Source: Candidatus Bipolaricaulis sibiricus (GTDB taxonomy: Bacteria; Bipolaricaulota; Bipolaricaulia; Bipolaricaulales; Bipolaricaulaceae). From it: a DNA stretch of 64,000 nt. The notes below the pieces were generated by a model. That model was not told the DNA's origin. It worked only from the letters and a program-made list of their open reading frames with translations, and did no database searches. How positions within the stretch are numbered: the first letter of the stretch is position 1; every line of letters starts with the position of its first letter. The stretch spans positions 1,042,153-1,106,152 of the forward strand of contig CP034928.1 in NCBI GenBank assembly GCA_004102645.1, written 5' to 3'. The position numbers and the translations under genes are program-made. Positions 34,801-42,948 of the stretch are shown piece after piece.

Positions 34801-35290
34801 CATCGCCAGCGTCCTTGTCCTGCCGCATCCCGACCGCCAGTCGCCGGAATTGCAGCGACTCCAGCCCAGTGCCGAGACCGAGGCCGCGGCCATGCGGGTA
34901 GTCATCGAATACGAGAAGGCCCAGGGACGCCAGGTCTATGATGTCCACGACAGGAATCTTGGTTACGATTTGACGAGCCTGGACATCAACTCCGGCGAAC
35001 TGCGCCTGATCGAGGTCAAGGGCTTGGCCGACGCGACGGGGACGATCCTGCTGACGCCGAACGAGCGCCGCGTGGCCGAAGACCGACGCGACTGCTACTG
35101 GCTCTACGTCGTCACCGGCTGCGCCACCAAGCCCGTGATGCAGGAACCCATCCGCGACCCCGCCCGCTTCCCGTGGCACGAGGTTTCCAAGGTGGCGCAC
35201 TACTGGCTGGAAGTGAACGCCATGACGCAGCCAATGCAGGTGCGGGAAGATTCGCCCCCGTATGGATCGTCACCCAGGGAGGCCCGATAG
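31844..35290 (+). CDS. SNF2-type helicase with C-terminal DUF3883 (Hma-type defence)
   Basis: A 1148-residue DNA translocase. The N-terminal domain (1-95) contains [13 protein letters not shown]. The SNF2 ATPase core has Walker [13 protein letters not shown] (about 127-138), DEAH in VDEAHRM (about 227), [12 protein letters not shown], and motif [13 protein letters not shown] (about 590). A coiled-coil/helical region and a C-terminal DUF3883 domain follow (about 1015-1110; [30 protein letters not shown]). Helicases of this build form the first core gene of Hma (helicase-methylase-ATPase) anti-phage loci and are also found in class 1 DISARM. ATG 31844 gives the family N-terminus. rmuC-like follows after two bases. 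Confidence 0.9.
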   Translation: MSEKQILHQGQILTGSLFNEPMRVETVHDNGNGTWVLGLVGTQSERFRKVTLSGQDLAGLTILDAGFSYDGDGRLLRLGLQAYSLGIAWEFDPYFGLSISRVDPLPHQLEAVYDYILKLPRVHFLLADDAGAGKTIMAGLLIRELQLRGLAERILVACPANLSFQWQRELKEKFDEKFLVLKGDDIRDQFGVNQWLEQKKVITSLDLAKRTEILPGLRQVHWDLAIVDEAHRMSAADESHKSLRYKLGELLRDTSDHLLLLTATPHKGDPENFSLFLQLLDADAYADVRSIREAMDRRRAPFYLRRTKEAMVYFPERRPDGTWVAEKIFTKRIPHTVEFQIDGPEFDLYRDITRFVKQQSTKAAAQGDDPRARAVGFLMSLYQRRLASSTYSMRHSLENRARRLEGGLKKAQELVRLVPPDLPDPEEIEEMEESERERLEEMLEAITLAGNAEQVREEIVELRQLAEQAQAVESTDSEAKLSKLKDLLHREGFFDHPDKRLLIFTEFKDTLDYLVAKLKGWGFRVGCIHGGMKSGSRDEPGTRLHSEQQFREGAIQILLATEAAGEGINLQVCNVLFNYDIPWNPNRLEQRMGRIHRYGQRKDCLIFNFVATNTIEGRVLQRLLEKLQEIRNALDDDAVFNVVGEILPAAHVERILRDYYAGKLGDADLEERLLQNVDEGRFRAICQNALEGLATKRLNLEMLIERRARAQERRVVPETVARFLCEAAEYVPLKLKVVETMPHTFEPARTPSVLQRYERDSDWKLPPLAAKYPRCSTDRDTAEKNNLEWVTPGHPLFEAIRRHTCSQATEAFSKGACFHSLQHEAPARIDFYRARVVDGLGHVVRERLFAVELTGNGDPCLREPNALNNFMPAHAPGELPPVALLPEASAWLHENALQPFLEETRKERLAEVARIAEHVELSLTELLQRADEEIGKANEDKEKGVAGADGRLAQAENRHAELLARRERRRKELQQQRSLTLQAVERIASVLVLPHPDRQSPELQRLQPSAETEAAAMRVVIEYEKAQGRQVYDVHDRNLGYDLTSLDINSGELRLIEVKGLADATGTILLTPNERRVAEDRRDCYWLYVVTGCATKPVMQEPIRDPARFPWHEVSKVAHYWLEVNAMTQPMQVREDSPPYGSSPREAR

Positions 35291-35292
35291 AG

Positions 35293-36708
35293 ATGGAATA
35301 CGCCCTTTGTGTCCTGGCTGGTTTGCTCGTAGGTGGCCTTGTGGCTTGGCTGCTCGCATCCATTCGTGTCACGAAGTCCCTTGCCACAAGGATAGAGGAC
35401 TCTGATCGCCGGGCCAATACGGCCGAAGGTCGGGCGTCCGCGCTGGACGGGACGCTTGCGGAATTGCGCTCACAGAACCAGAAGGTCTCCGAGGACCTTG
35501 CGAAGGTCAGGGAGCAACTGGCCAGTGAGAACAGCACCAGGGTGAAGGCTGAAACCCAACTGGCGGAAACCGTACAGCGACTCGAAGAAGAGAAGAGCCT
35601 GCTTGCTGAAGCCAAGTCCACACTCACGGACACCTTCAAGGCCCTGGCCGGCGACACCCTCAGCAGCAGCACGACCGCATTTCTGCAACTGGCCAAGGAA
35701 ACGCTGGACAAGGTGCTGACGGACGCACGTGGAGATCTTGGGAAGCGCCAGGAGGCAATTCAAGGCCTGGTCAAACCCCTCGCGGAGTCGCTGGCAAAGT
35801 TCGAGGAGCATGTCCGCACGATTGAGAAGGACAGGCAGGAGGCATATTCGGGGCTCACCGAGCACCTGAAGCTCCTAGCCACGAGTCACCAGCAGTTGCA
35901 GAAGGAGACTGCGAATCTGGTCACGGCTCTCCGCAAGCCGCAGGTGCGCGGCCGCTGGGGTGAGATGACCTTGCGCCGGGTCGCGGAGCTGGCGGGGATG
36001 TCCGAGCACTGCGATTTTGCCGAACAGGTGAGCGCCAACACCGAGGACGGCCGACTGCGCCCCGACCTCGTCGTGCGGTTGCCCGCAGGGCGCGAAATCG
36101 TGGTTGACGCCAAGGTCTCTCTGGAAGCATACCTCGATGCCATCGCGGCGGAGTCGGAAGAAGACCGCAAGGCGGCCCTGGCGAGGCATGCCGCCCAGGT
36201 GCGGAATCACATGAACACCCTGGCCGACAAGCGATACTGGCGGCAGTCCACGAGAACACCAGAGTTTGTCGTGATGTTCATTCCCGGCGAGTCATTCTTC
36301 GGCGCGGCGGTGGATGCGGACCACAGCCTCATCGAGGACGGACTGAAGCAGTGCGTAGTCCTGGCGACCCCGACAACGCTCATCGCCCTGCTTCGCGCCG
36401 TGGCCTACGGATGGCGACAGGAACAGATCGCGAAGAACGCCCAGGAAATCAGCGACCTCGGCAAACAGCTCTACGAGCGGATGAGAACCATGGCCGAGCA
36501 CGTCGGTGACATCGGAAAGGGCTTGGAGAAGGCCAACGCCGCCTACAACAGCGCCGTCGGTTCCATGGAAGCCCGAGTCCTGCCCGCGGCCCGCAAGTTC
36601 AGGGACCTGGGGGCCGCAACCGGCAGCGAGATACCTCCTCTGTCACCTGTCGAGACCTCGCCTCGTGCGCTCGCCGCGCCAGAGGCGAAGGAGGATGACC
36701 ATGCTTGA
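35293..36708 (+). CDS. RmuC-like nuclease embedded in the defence operon
   Basis: A 471-residue protein of the RmuC (DNA recombination) family. It has an N-terminal TM anchor ([19 protein letters not shown]), a long coiled coil (about 30-220), and then the conserved core [47 protein letters not shown] follows, carrying the D...D-x-K of a PD-(D/E)XK nuclease, then [15 protein letters not shown] and [17 protein letters not shown]. Chromosomal rmuC limits inversions at repeats; its presence inside a phage-defence operon points to DNA processing there. GGAGG precedes ATG 35293. Its last eight bases overlap the next gene, so the two are translated as a pair. Confidence 0.85.
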   Translation: MEYALCVLAGLLVGGLVAWLLASIRVTKSLATRIEDSDRRANTAEGRASALDGTLAELRSQNQKVSEDLAKVREQLASENSTRVKAETQLAETVQRLEEEKSLLAEAKSTLTDTFKALAGDTLSSSTTAFLQLAKETLDKVLTDARGDLGKRQEAIQGLVKPLAESLAKFEEHVRTIEKDRQEAYSGLTEHLKLLATSHQQLQKETANLVTALRKPQVRGRWGEMTLRRVAELAGMSEHCDFAEQVSANTEDGRLRPDLVVRLPAGREIVVDAKVSLEAYLDAIAAESEEDRKAALARHAAQVRNHMNTLADKRYWRQSTRTPEFVVMFIPGESFFGAAVDADHSLIEDGLKQCVVLATPTTLIALLRAVAYGWRQEQIAKNAQEISDLGKQLYERMRTMAEHVGDIGKGLEKANAAYNSAVGSMEARVLPAARKFRDLGAATGSEIPPLSPVETSPRALAAPEAKEDDHA

Positions 36709-38986
36709 GAAGACCGTCCAAATCAAGAGCATCGGTCGCTTTCGGGACTACGCCGCCAGCGGGGACGTGACATTCCGTAAACTAACGCTCGTCTATGCAG
36801 AAAACGGTCGCGGCAAGACCACCCTCTGCGCGATACTCCGTTCCCTGCAAAGCGGCCAGCCGGAGTTCATCGCGGAGCGGAAGACTCTGGGGGCCGCTGA
36901 CGCACCGTTTGTCCACATCCGGCTCAACAGCGCCGACTATCAGTTCACCAACGGTGCGTGGACCGTAACGCATCCCGACATCCTCATCTTCGACCCGGTG
37001 TTCGTGAACGACAACGTTTACTCGGGGGACTACGTCGAGCACGAGCACAAGAAGAACCTATACCGGGTCATCGTCGGGGCTCAGGGCGTCCAGCTCGCCG
37101 AGCAGATTGAAGAACTGGACGGCCAGATGCGAGATGCAAGCGCCGATCTGCGGACCAAGAAGGATGCCGTCTCCAAGTACGTGCCGCCCGGCGTTGCGCT
37201 CGACGATTATCTGCAATGGCAGCCCCTTGCCGATGTCGACGCGCAGATACAGCAAAAGACAGAGGAATTGGACAGTCGCCAGCGTGCCGCTGCGAAGTCC
37301 GGCGAAATCCAGACCAGGGGACTGCTCGTCAAAGTCCAGCTTCCTTCCCTGTCGCCTGACTTAGCCACGGTCCTTGCGAAGCAACTGACGGATATCGTTG
37401 CTGATGCGGAGACGAAGGTCCGCCAACAGATTTCCCAACACCAGATGGGGCATCAGGGTGAACCTTGGCTGTCTCAGGGTTTGGCCTACGTCAAAAACAA
37501 CCGGTGTCCCTTCTGCGGGCAAGGCGTGCAGGCGAACGACCTGATTGCGGCGTATCGTTCTCACTTCAGCGCTGCGTATGCGAACCTCAAGCAGGAGGTC
37601 GCCCAGTTGGGACAGCGGGTCAACGGCGCGATTGGCGAAACGGCTCTTGGCTCCGCCCAGCAGGCAATTGCGGGCAACGCTGCTCTTGCGGAGTTCTGGA
37701 GGCAGTTCACCCCAGTTGACCTGCCAGCCATCTCCTTCCCGGACATCCAGCAGAAGTACGCCACGCTCCGTGAGAAGTGTCTGACACTCGCCAGGAGAAA
37801 ACAGGACAGCCCGACCAAAGCGGTCACGCCGGGTGCCGACTTTGCCGCCGCCCTTGCAGAAGTGGACGCCCTGCGAACGCTTGTCGCCTCGTACAACGCG
37901 GCCGTGGATGGCGCGAATGCCCGGGTCAACGAGCAGAAGGCCGCCGCGAGCTCGCCGAGCGATCTCCCGGCGCTCAGGAATGAATTGGCCCAACTGGAGG
38001 CCCGGAAGAAACGGTTCGAGCCAGAGGTGGCTGCGGCTTGCCAAGCTTATCAGGACGCACTAACCGCCAAGGCAGGTCTGGAACGGAGGAAGGAAGCCGC
38101 CCGCCAGCAACTCGATCAGTATTGCGGTAACCTTCTCCACACCTACGAGCAGTCCATCAACGAGTACCTGGACCAATTCAATGCGGGGTTCCGCATCACG
38201 AACACGCGACATCTCTACACTGGCGGCACGCCGAGTTGTCATTACCAAATCGAGATCAACAGCACTGCCCTGGACCTCGGGGATGCCCGAACCTCGGCGG
38301 GAACCCCGTGCTTCAAGACATCCCTGAGTTCCGGGGACCGCAGCGCCCTGGCCTTGGCCTTCTTCCTTGCCGTGCTCAAGCAGGACGCAGACATTGGCCA
38401 GAAAATCGTCGTGTTCGACGACCCATTCACCAGCATGGATTGTTTCCGCCGAACGTGGACGGAGCAGAGCATTCGGCGCGTCCTTCAGTCTGCCCAACAA
38501 GTCATCGTCTTCTCACATGAAGCCGCTTTCCTGAGAGGTATTCGCATGGGCGTGCCTGACGGGGAGGTCAAGGCCCTGCAGATGCGCCCAGCCGGGCAGG
38601 ACAATACGGTCATCACCGAGTGGGACATGGATGCTGCCACGCGGAGCGCCTACGAGGCCCACTTCCGTGCCCTTCTCGCTTATCGCGATACAACGACTGG
38701 CGTGCCGCTCGATGTGGCCAAGGCAATACGTCCTTTTCTGGAAGAGTTGTACCGCGTTCGTTTCCCGGGCATCTTTTTGCCAGCGGATACCTTGGGAGAT
38801 TTCATCGTCAAAGCGCGGCGGGCTGTACGCAACGGCACGCTTCAATTGGGCCAAACTGAACTGGACGAGTTGGCAGCCATCAATCAGTACGCCAGGCAAT
38901 TCCAGCACGGTCAAAGCCCATCGATTTCGCCGACTGAGCTCCGCGGCTTCGTGAGGCGCGCACTGAAATTGGCTGGAGGGTGTTGA
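36701..38986 (+). CDS. AAA_13-type SMC/RecN-like ATPase embedded in the defence operon
   Basis: A 761-residue ABC-type ATPase. It has Walker [10 protein letters not shown] (about 34-42) and long coiled coils. A CPFCGQ knuckle (about 268-273) could act as a zinc hook. The ABC signature is LSSGDRS (about 542), Walker B is KIVVFDDP (about 568-575), and the H-loop is [10 protein letters not shown]. The C-terminal 120 residues ([25 protein letters not shown]) occur in many AAA_13 proteins. This architecture is shared with RloC/PrrC, but I do not see their anticodon-nuclease residues. It likely senses DNA or works with the RmuC-like nuclease, whose gene it overlaps. AAGGAGG suits ATG 36701 better than ATG 36695. 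Confidence 0.82.
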   Translation: MLEKTVQIKSIGRFRDYAASGDVTFRKLTLVYAENGRGKTTLCAILRSLQSGQPEFIAERKTLGAADAPFVHIRLNSADYQFTNGAWTVTHPDILIFDPVFVNDNVYSGDYVEHEHKKNLYRVIVGAQGVQLAEQIEELDGQMRDASADLRTKKDAVSKYVPPGVALDDYLQWQPLADVDAQIQQKTEELDSRQRAAAKSGEIQTRGLLVKVQLPSLSPDLATVLAKQLTDIVADAETKVRQQISQHQMGHQGEPWLSQGLAYVKNNRCPFCGQGVQANDLIAAYRSHFSAAYANLKQEVAQLGQRVNGAIGETALGSAQQAIAGNAALAEFWRQFTPVDLPAISFPDIQQKYATLREKCLTLARRKQDSPTKAVTPGADFAAALAEVDALRTLVASYNAAVDGANARVNEQKAAASSPSDLPALRNELAQLEARKKRFEPEVAAACQAYQDALTAKAGLERRKEAARQQLDQYCGNLLHTYEQSINEYLDQFNAGFRITNTRHLYTGGTPSCHYQIEINSTALDLGDARTSAGTPCFKTSLSSGDRSALALAFFLAVLKQDADIGQKIVVFDDPFTSMDCFRRTWTEQSIRRVLQSAQQVIVFSHEAAFLRGIRMGVPDGEVKALQMRPAGQDNTVITEWDMDAATRSAYEAHFRALLAYRDTTTGVPLDVAKAIRPFLEELYRVRFPGIFLPADTLGDFIVKARRAVRNGTLQLGQTELDELAAINQYARQFQHGQSPSISPTELRGFVRRALKLAGGC

Positions 38987-39018
38987 CACTTGACAAACAA
39001 CAAGACGAGGATAGCCGA

Positions 39019-41967
39019 ATGATCCCTAAGAACTGCAAACGCTTGGCCGAGGTGGATTTTCCCCTGTCCGCCGTCAACGACGCCTGCGTCGAGGAGAACA
39101 ACCGCAAGACGCGGGTGGATAGCGGCCATATATCCCTGCTTCACGCGTGGTGGGCGCGGCGTCCGCTGGCTTCCTGCCGGTCGCTCCTCCTGACGCTGCT
39201 TCTCCCTGACCCGTGCGACCCGCTCTGCCCGGCGGAGTTCAAGGCGGCGGCGCGCAAGGCGCTTCAGCAACACAGAAAGGTCGGGCTAAAGGACGCTGAC
39301 CTTCAGAAGGCGCTTCTGGCCTTTGTGGCCGACATCGCCAACTGGGACATCGTGCGCGTGGCGGGCTATGTCTCCACGGCTCGCGAGCTGGTGAAGGCCG
39401 CGCACGGCGCGATTCCGCACGTCCTGGACCCGTTCTCCGGCGGCGGCTCGATTCCGCTGGAAGCCCAGCGCCTCGGCTGCGAGGTGACCGCCTCGGACGT
39501 GAACCCGGTCGCGTGGCTTCTCTTGAAGATCGCTCTCGAATGGTGCGGTCGCAAGGGGCCGGAACTGGCCGACCTCTTCGAGGAATGGGCTGAGTGGACG
39601 CTAAAGGAAGCCGAGAAGCGGCTTGCCGAATACTACCCGGCCGACGCGCAAAGACGGAAGCCGCTCGCCTACCTCTGGGCGCGAACCGTGCGGTGCGAGG
39701 CCGCCGGGTGCGGGGCGCGGATTCCGCTTGTCCGCAATCTGGTGCTCTCCACATCAAAGGGCCGGAAGAAGGCCCTTCGGATCGTTTATCCGAAGGGCTC
39801 ACTTGAACCACGCATCGAGGTCTTTGCCCCAGTAAGCGACAGAGAAGTCGAGCGCGGCACGGTTGCCGGGAACAACGCTACCTGCCTAAAATGCCACATG
39901 GTCACGCCGCGCGAACGGGTTCAGGCACAGCTACGTGAGAAGCACGGCGGAGCGGATGACGCGATTCTGTTAGCGGTGGTTCGCGGAAACACGAGCGGAC
40001 GCGGGAAGGATTACGAACCGCCTAACCGCCAGGACATGGAAGCCTTCTCCAAGGCGGCCACAAAGTCCAAGTCCATCAAGATCGAAATGCCACCGGCTCC
40101 GCCAGAGGGCGATACGGGTTTCCGTCCGCGTCCATACGGCATCACCAACTGGGCCGACGTCCTCGCTCCGCGCCAGCGGTTCTCACGCTGGGTACTCCAT
40201 GAAGTCATCGAGGATGCGCTCAAGGAGGCGGCGAAGAAGACCAAGGATAAGGACCTTCTCGACGCCCTCGCTGCATGCCTCTACGCGGCCTACTCGGACA
40301 ACGGGCAGTACCACACCTCGCTCTGCGTGTGGCTCTCGGAAGGTGTAACGTCCATCTTCATACAGGGTTCCGGCGTTCCCATGCGCGCCGACTTCGTGGA
40401 AGGCAACCCCTTGAGCCCGAACTGCGAGGGGCTGGGCTACTCCATTCGCAGCGTCCAGAGCACCCTTCGAAACCTCTCCGCCGTCCGCTACCAGCCGTCG
40501 TCGCCGCTTCTGGCGAACGTGCTGGACGCGGTCCTGCCGGAGGAGTCCGTGGACGTGGTCTTCACCGACCCGCCTTATGCCAACCAGATTCCCTACGCGC
40601 ACCTCTCTGATTTCTTCTACGGTTGGCTCCGGCTGGGCATGAGAAGCCGCCTGCCGCAGGCATTCACGGACCCCGAGACCGAGAAGGCCCGTGAACTCAC
40701 CGAGAACCGCGCCGTCAAGGACGGCGGCGTGCATGACCGCCAGTGGTACGAGAGCCACATGTATGAGGCCTTTGCCCAGATGAAGCGGGTCATCCGCGAG
40801 GACGGCGTGGCCTCCGTGGTCTTCGCCCACAAGGACACCGACCGCTGGGAGGCGCTCATCTCGGCGCTGGTGCAGGCGGGCTGGCGCACGACCGGTTCAT
40901 GGCCTATCGCCACCGAACGTAGACAGCGCATGCGCGGTCAAGGCTACGCGGCGCTTGAAACGAGCGTCCACCTCGTCTGCCGTCCGCGGCCCGACGATGC
41001 GCCGGTCGGCGACTGGGGCGAAGTCCTGCGGGAACTCCCCAAGCGCGTTGGCGACTGGATGGAACGACTTCAGGGCGAGGGCATTCGCGGCGCAGACCTC
41101 GTCTTCGCCTGCATCGGCCCGGCGCTCGAGATCTTCAGCCGCTACGCGAAGGTCGAGACCGCCGATGGCCGTGAGGTGAAACTGGCAGAGTTTCTGGAGA
41201 AGGTCTGGGAAGTCGTCGGCCGCGCGGCCTTGGAGCAGGTGCTCAGCACCGCCGAGGCCAAGGCCCGCAACGGCGCGGCCGGGGCGTTGGAAGAAGATGC
41301 CCGCCTGACGGCCCTTTTCCTCTGGACGCTCCAGTCCACCAATGGCCAGAACGGCCCGGGCGGGAAGTCAGACGAGGAGGCCGAGGACGGGGCCGGCGGC
41401 GACGAGGATGAGGAGGAAGCCGCCCCAAGGGGCAAGGCAAAGGGCTACAGCCTGGTCTTCGACGTGGTCCGGCGTTTCGCCCAGCCCCTCGGTATCGAGC
41501 TTCCGAAATGGGAGGGACGTATCATCGAAACGCAGAAGGGAATCGTGCGTCTGCTGGCGGTCAAGGAGCGAGCTGAGCAACTCTTCGGTGAAGACGGGGC
41601 CGAGGCCGTCGCGCACCAGCTTGAGCGTGACCCGATGCAGGACCTTCAGCAGGTCCTGTTCCCTGAGCTCCTATCGGAGAGGCCTCCGAAGATTCGCGGA
41701 AGGAAGCAGGGGCGCATCGTTTCCGCCGGCAACTCGGCGGACCCTGAACTCAAGAAGGATCGTGAGGCGACGACGCTGGACCGGGTTCACGCGGCCATGC
41801 TTCTGCAGGCCGGCGGCCAGTCCAACGCGCTGCGGGCACTGCTCAAGGCGGAGCAGGAGCGCGGGCCGGACTTCCTGCGTCTTGCCAACGCGCTCTCCGC
41901 CCTCTACCCGAAGGGCAGCGAGGAGAAGCGCCTGCTCGACGCGATGCTCCTTGCGGTCCCGAGATGA
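39019..41967 (+). CDS. DUF1156 adenine-type DNA methyltransferase (Hma-type)
   Basis: A 982-residue protein. It opens with the DUF1156 signature (RLAEVDFPLSAVNDACVEEN; SGHISLLHAWWARRPLA). The SAM-binding motif is VLDPFSGGGSIPLEAQRLG, with Asp137. The catalytic N6/N4-amino-methyltransferase motif is DPPY at 517-520, followed by ANQIPYAHLSDFFYGWL. The C-terminal third is helical with an acidic low-complexity stretch (DEEAEDGAGGDEDEEE) and no recognised domain. It is the second core component of Hma loci, probably marking host DNA. ATG 39019 is preferred; GTG 38980 would add 13 residues and overlap the previous stop. It overlaps the next gene by ATGA. Confidence 0.9.
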   Translation: MIPKNCKRLAEVDFPLSAVNDACVEENNRKTRVDSGHISLLHAWWARRPLASCRSLLLTLLLPDPCDPLCPAEFKAAARKALQQHRKVGLKDADLQKALLAFVADIANWDIVRVAGYVSTARELVKAAHGAIPHVLDPFSGGGSIPLEAQRLGCEVTASDVNPVAWLLLKIALEWCGRKGPELADLFEEWAEWTLKEAEKRLAEYYPADAQRRKPLAYLWARTVRCEAAGCGARIPLVRNLVLSTSKGRKKALRIVYPKGSLEPRIEVFAPVSDREVERGTVAGNNATCLKCHMVTPRERVQAQLREKHGGADDAILLAVVRGNTSGRGKDYEPPNRQDMEAFSKAATKSKSIKIEMPPAPPEGDTGFRPRPYGITNWADVLAPRQRFSRWVLHEVIEDALKEAAKKTKDKDLLDALAACLYAAYSDNGQYHTSLCVWLSEGVTSIFIQGSGVPMRADFVEGNPLSPNCEGLGYSIRSVQSTLRNLSAVRYQPSSPLLANVLDAVLPEESVDVVFTDPPYANQIPYAHLSDFFYGWLRLGMRSRLPQAFTDPETEKARELTENRAVKDGGVHDRQWYESHMYEAFAQMKRVIREDGVASVVFAHKDTDRWEALISALVQAGWRTTGSWPIATERRQRMRGQGYAALETSVHLVCRPRPDDAPVGDWGEVLRELPKRVGDWMERLQGEGIRGADLVFACIGPALEIFSRYAKVETADGREVKLAEFLEKVWEVVGRAALEQVLSTAEAKARNGAAGALEEDARLTALFLWTLQSTNGQNGPGGKSDEEAEDGAGGDEDEEEAAPRGKAKGYSLVFDVVRRFAQPLGIELPKWEGRIIETQKGIVRLLAVKERAEQLFGEDGAEAVAHQLERDPMQDLQQVLFPELLSERPPKIRGRKQGRIVSAGNSADPELKKDREATTLDRVHAAMLLQAGGQSNALRALLKAEQERGPDFLRLANALSALYPKGSEEKRLLDAMLLAVPR

Positions 41968-42938
41968 TGGCGATGAACGCGAAGACGTCCTCACGAGGTG
42001 TCTGGCAACTAGCGGCCGGCCAAGCGTCGCGGCGGTATGCAGACGTCTTCTTGAGGTACGGCGTCGGCCTCATCGGTCCCGGAGACGCGGGCCCGTGGAA
42101 GCCCGAACGCGACGATGACGAGTTCGAGGGCGGCTTCGTGCGCCGGTTCGCCAGCGAGGTCCAGGTTGGGGACGTCTTCCTGCTGCGCACGGGGATCTCG
42201 AAGATCAGCGCGGTCGGGATCGTGGCCAGCGACTACCTGTACCTGAATCAGTTCGACGACGTGAGCGGGTGGGACCTCCAGCACGCACGCCGGGTGCGCT
42301 GGTGCAGCCTCCCCGACGAGTACAGCTTCAATGGCCCTGTGTTCGGGGCCAACCCACCGAGGTTGTCGCGTACTCAAAGTGAGGAGGTCCTGGATTACGT
42401 TGACCGCTTTCTCAATTCGCCGCCGACGCACTGGCAGACGGGAGCGCTGCCGGCCCTGCCGGCGGAGGAACCGCCCCTTGAGGAGGTGCCGACGGCCCTC
42501 CAGGGCCTCGTGGCAGTCGCGAACGACTTCCTCCTGCTCCTGCGGGATCGGCAGGCCTTCGGCGAGCACCCGAGCGAGGACGAGATGATCGCTCACTTCG
42601 TGGTTCCGTTTCTGGGTGCGTTGGGCTGGCCGCCGGAGCGCATCGCCGTCAAGTGGCGGCACATCGACGTCGCGGTCTTCCGGGCTCTCCCCCGGACCCC
42701 GGAGAACTGCCACCTGGTGATCGAAGCGAAGCGCCTGGGTGCGGGTGTGGAAGGGGCGCTGGAACAGGCGAAGGGCTACGTGAAGGCGCTCGGGCAGCCC
42801 AGGGACGTGGTCGTAACCGACGGCATCCGCTACCGGATGTATTCCTGCCAGAGCGACTTCGAACCGATTGCCTACGCGAACCTCGCCCGCCTGAAGAGAT
42901 CTGCGGCCCAGTTGTTCGAGAGCATGAAGAGATCATAG
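41964..42938 (+). CDS. EVE-like reader fused to a PD-(D/E)XK nuclease domain
   Basis: A 324-residue two-domain protein. Residues about 8-155 resemble the EVE/PUA-like fold: SRGVWQLAAGQASRRYADVF, VGDVFLLRTGISKISAVGIV, FDDVSGWDLQHARRVRW. EVE domains bind modified bases. Residues about 175-324 resemble the N-terminal nuclease domain of type I restriction R proteins, with Asp235 (HIDVAVF) and Glu254-x-Lys256 (VIEAKRLG) as the D...E-x-K triad. The pairing suggests a nuclease that checks DNA modification. It is wedged between the methylase (4-nt overlap) and the DUF499 ATPase (10-nt gap). Confidence 0.72.
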   Translation: MMAMNAKTSSRGVWQLAAGQASRRYADVFLRYGVGLIGPGDAGPWKPERDDDEFEGGFVRRFASEVQVGDVFLLRTGISKISAVGIVASDYLYLNQFDDVSGWDLQHARRVRWCSLPDEYSFNGPVFGANPPRLSRTQSEEVLDYVDRFLNSPPTHWQTGALPALPAEEPPLEEVPTALQGLVAVANDFLLLLRDRQAFGEHPSEDEMIAHFVVPFLGALGWPPERIAVKWRHIDVAVFRALPRTPENCHLVIEAKRLGAGVEGALEQAKGYVKALGQPRDVVVTDGIRYRMYSCQSDFEPIAYANLARLKRSAAQLFESMKRS

Positions 42939-42948
42939 GAGGACCGTC

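Noticed and set aside
36701..38986. RloC/PrrC anticodon nuclease identity for the AAA_13 ATPase
   Set aside because: The ATPase core and the CxxC knuckle agree, but I cannot find the C-terminal Arg-Glu-His nuclease arrangement; kept as a generic AAA_13 protein.
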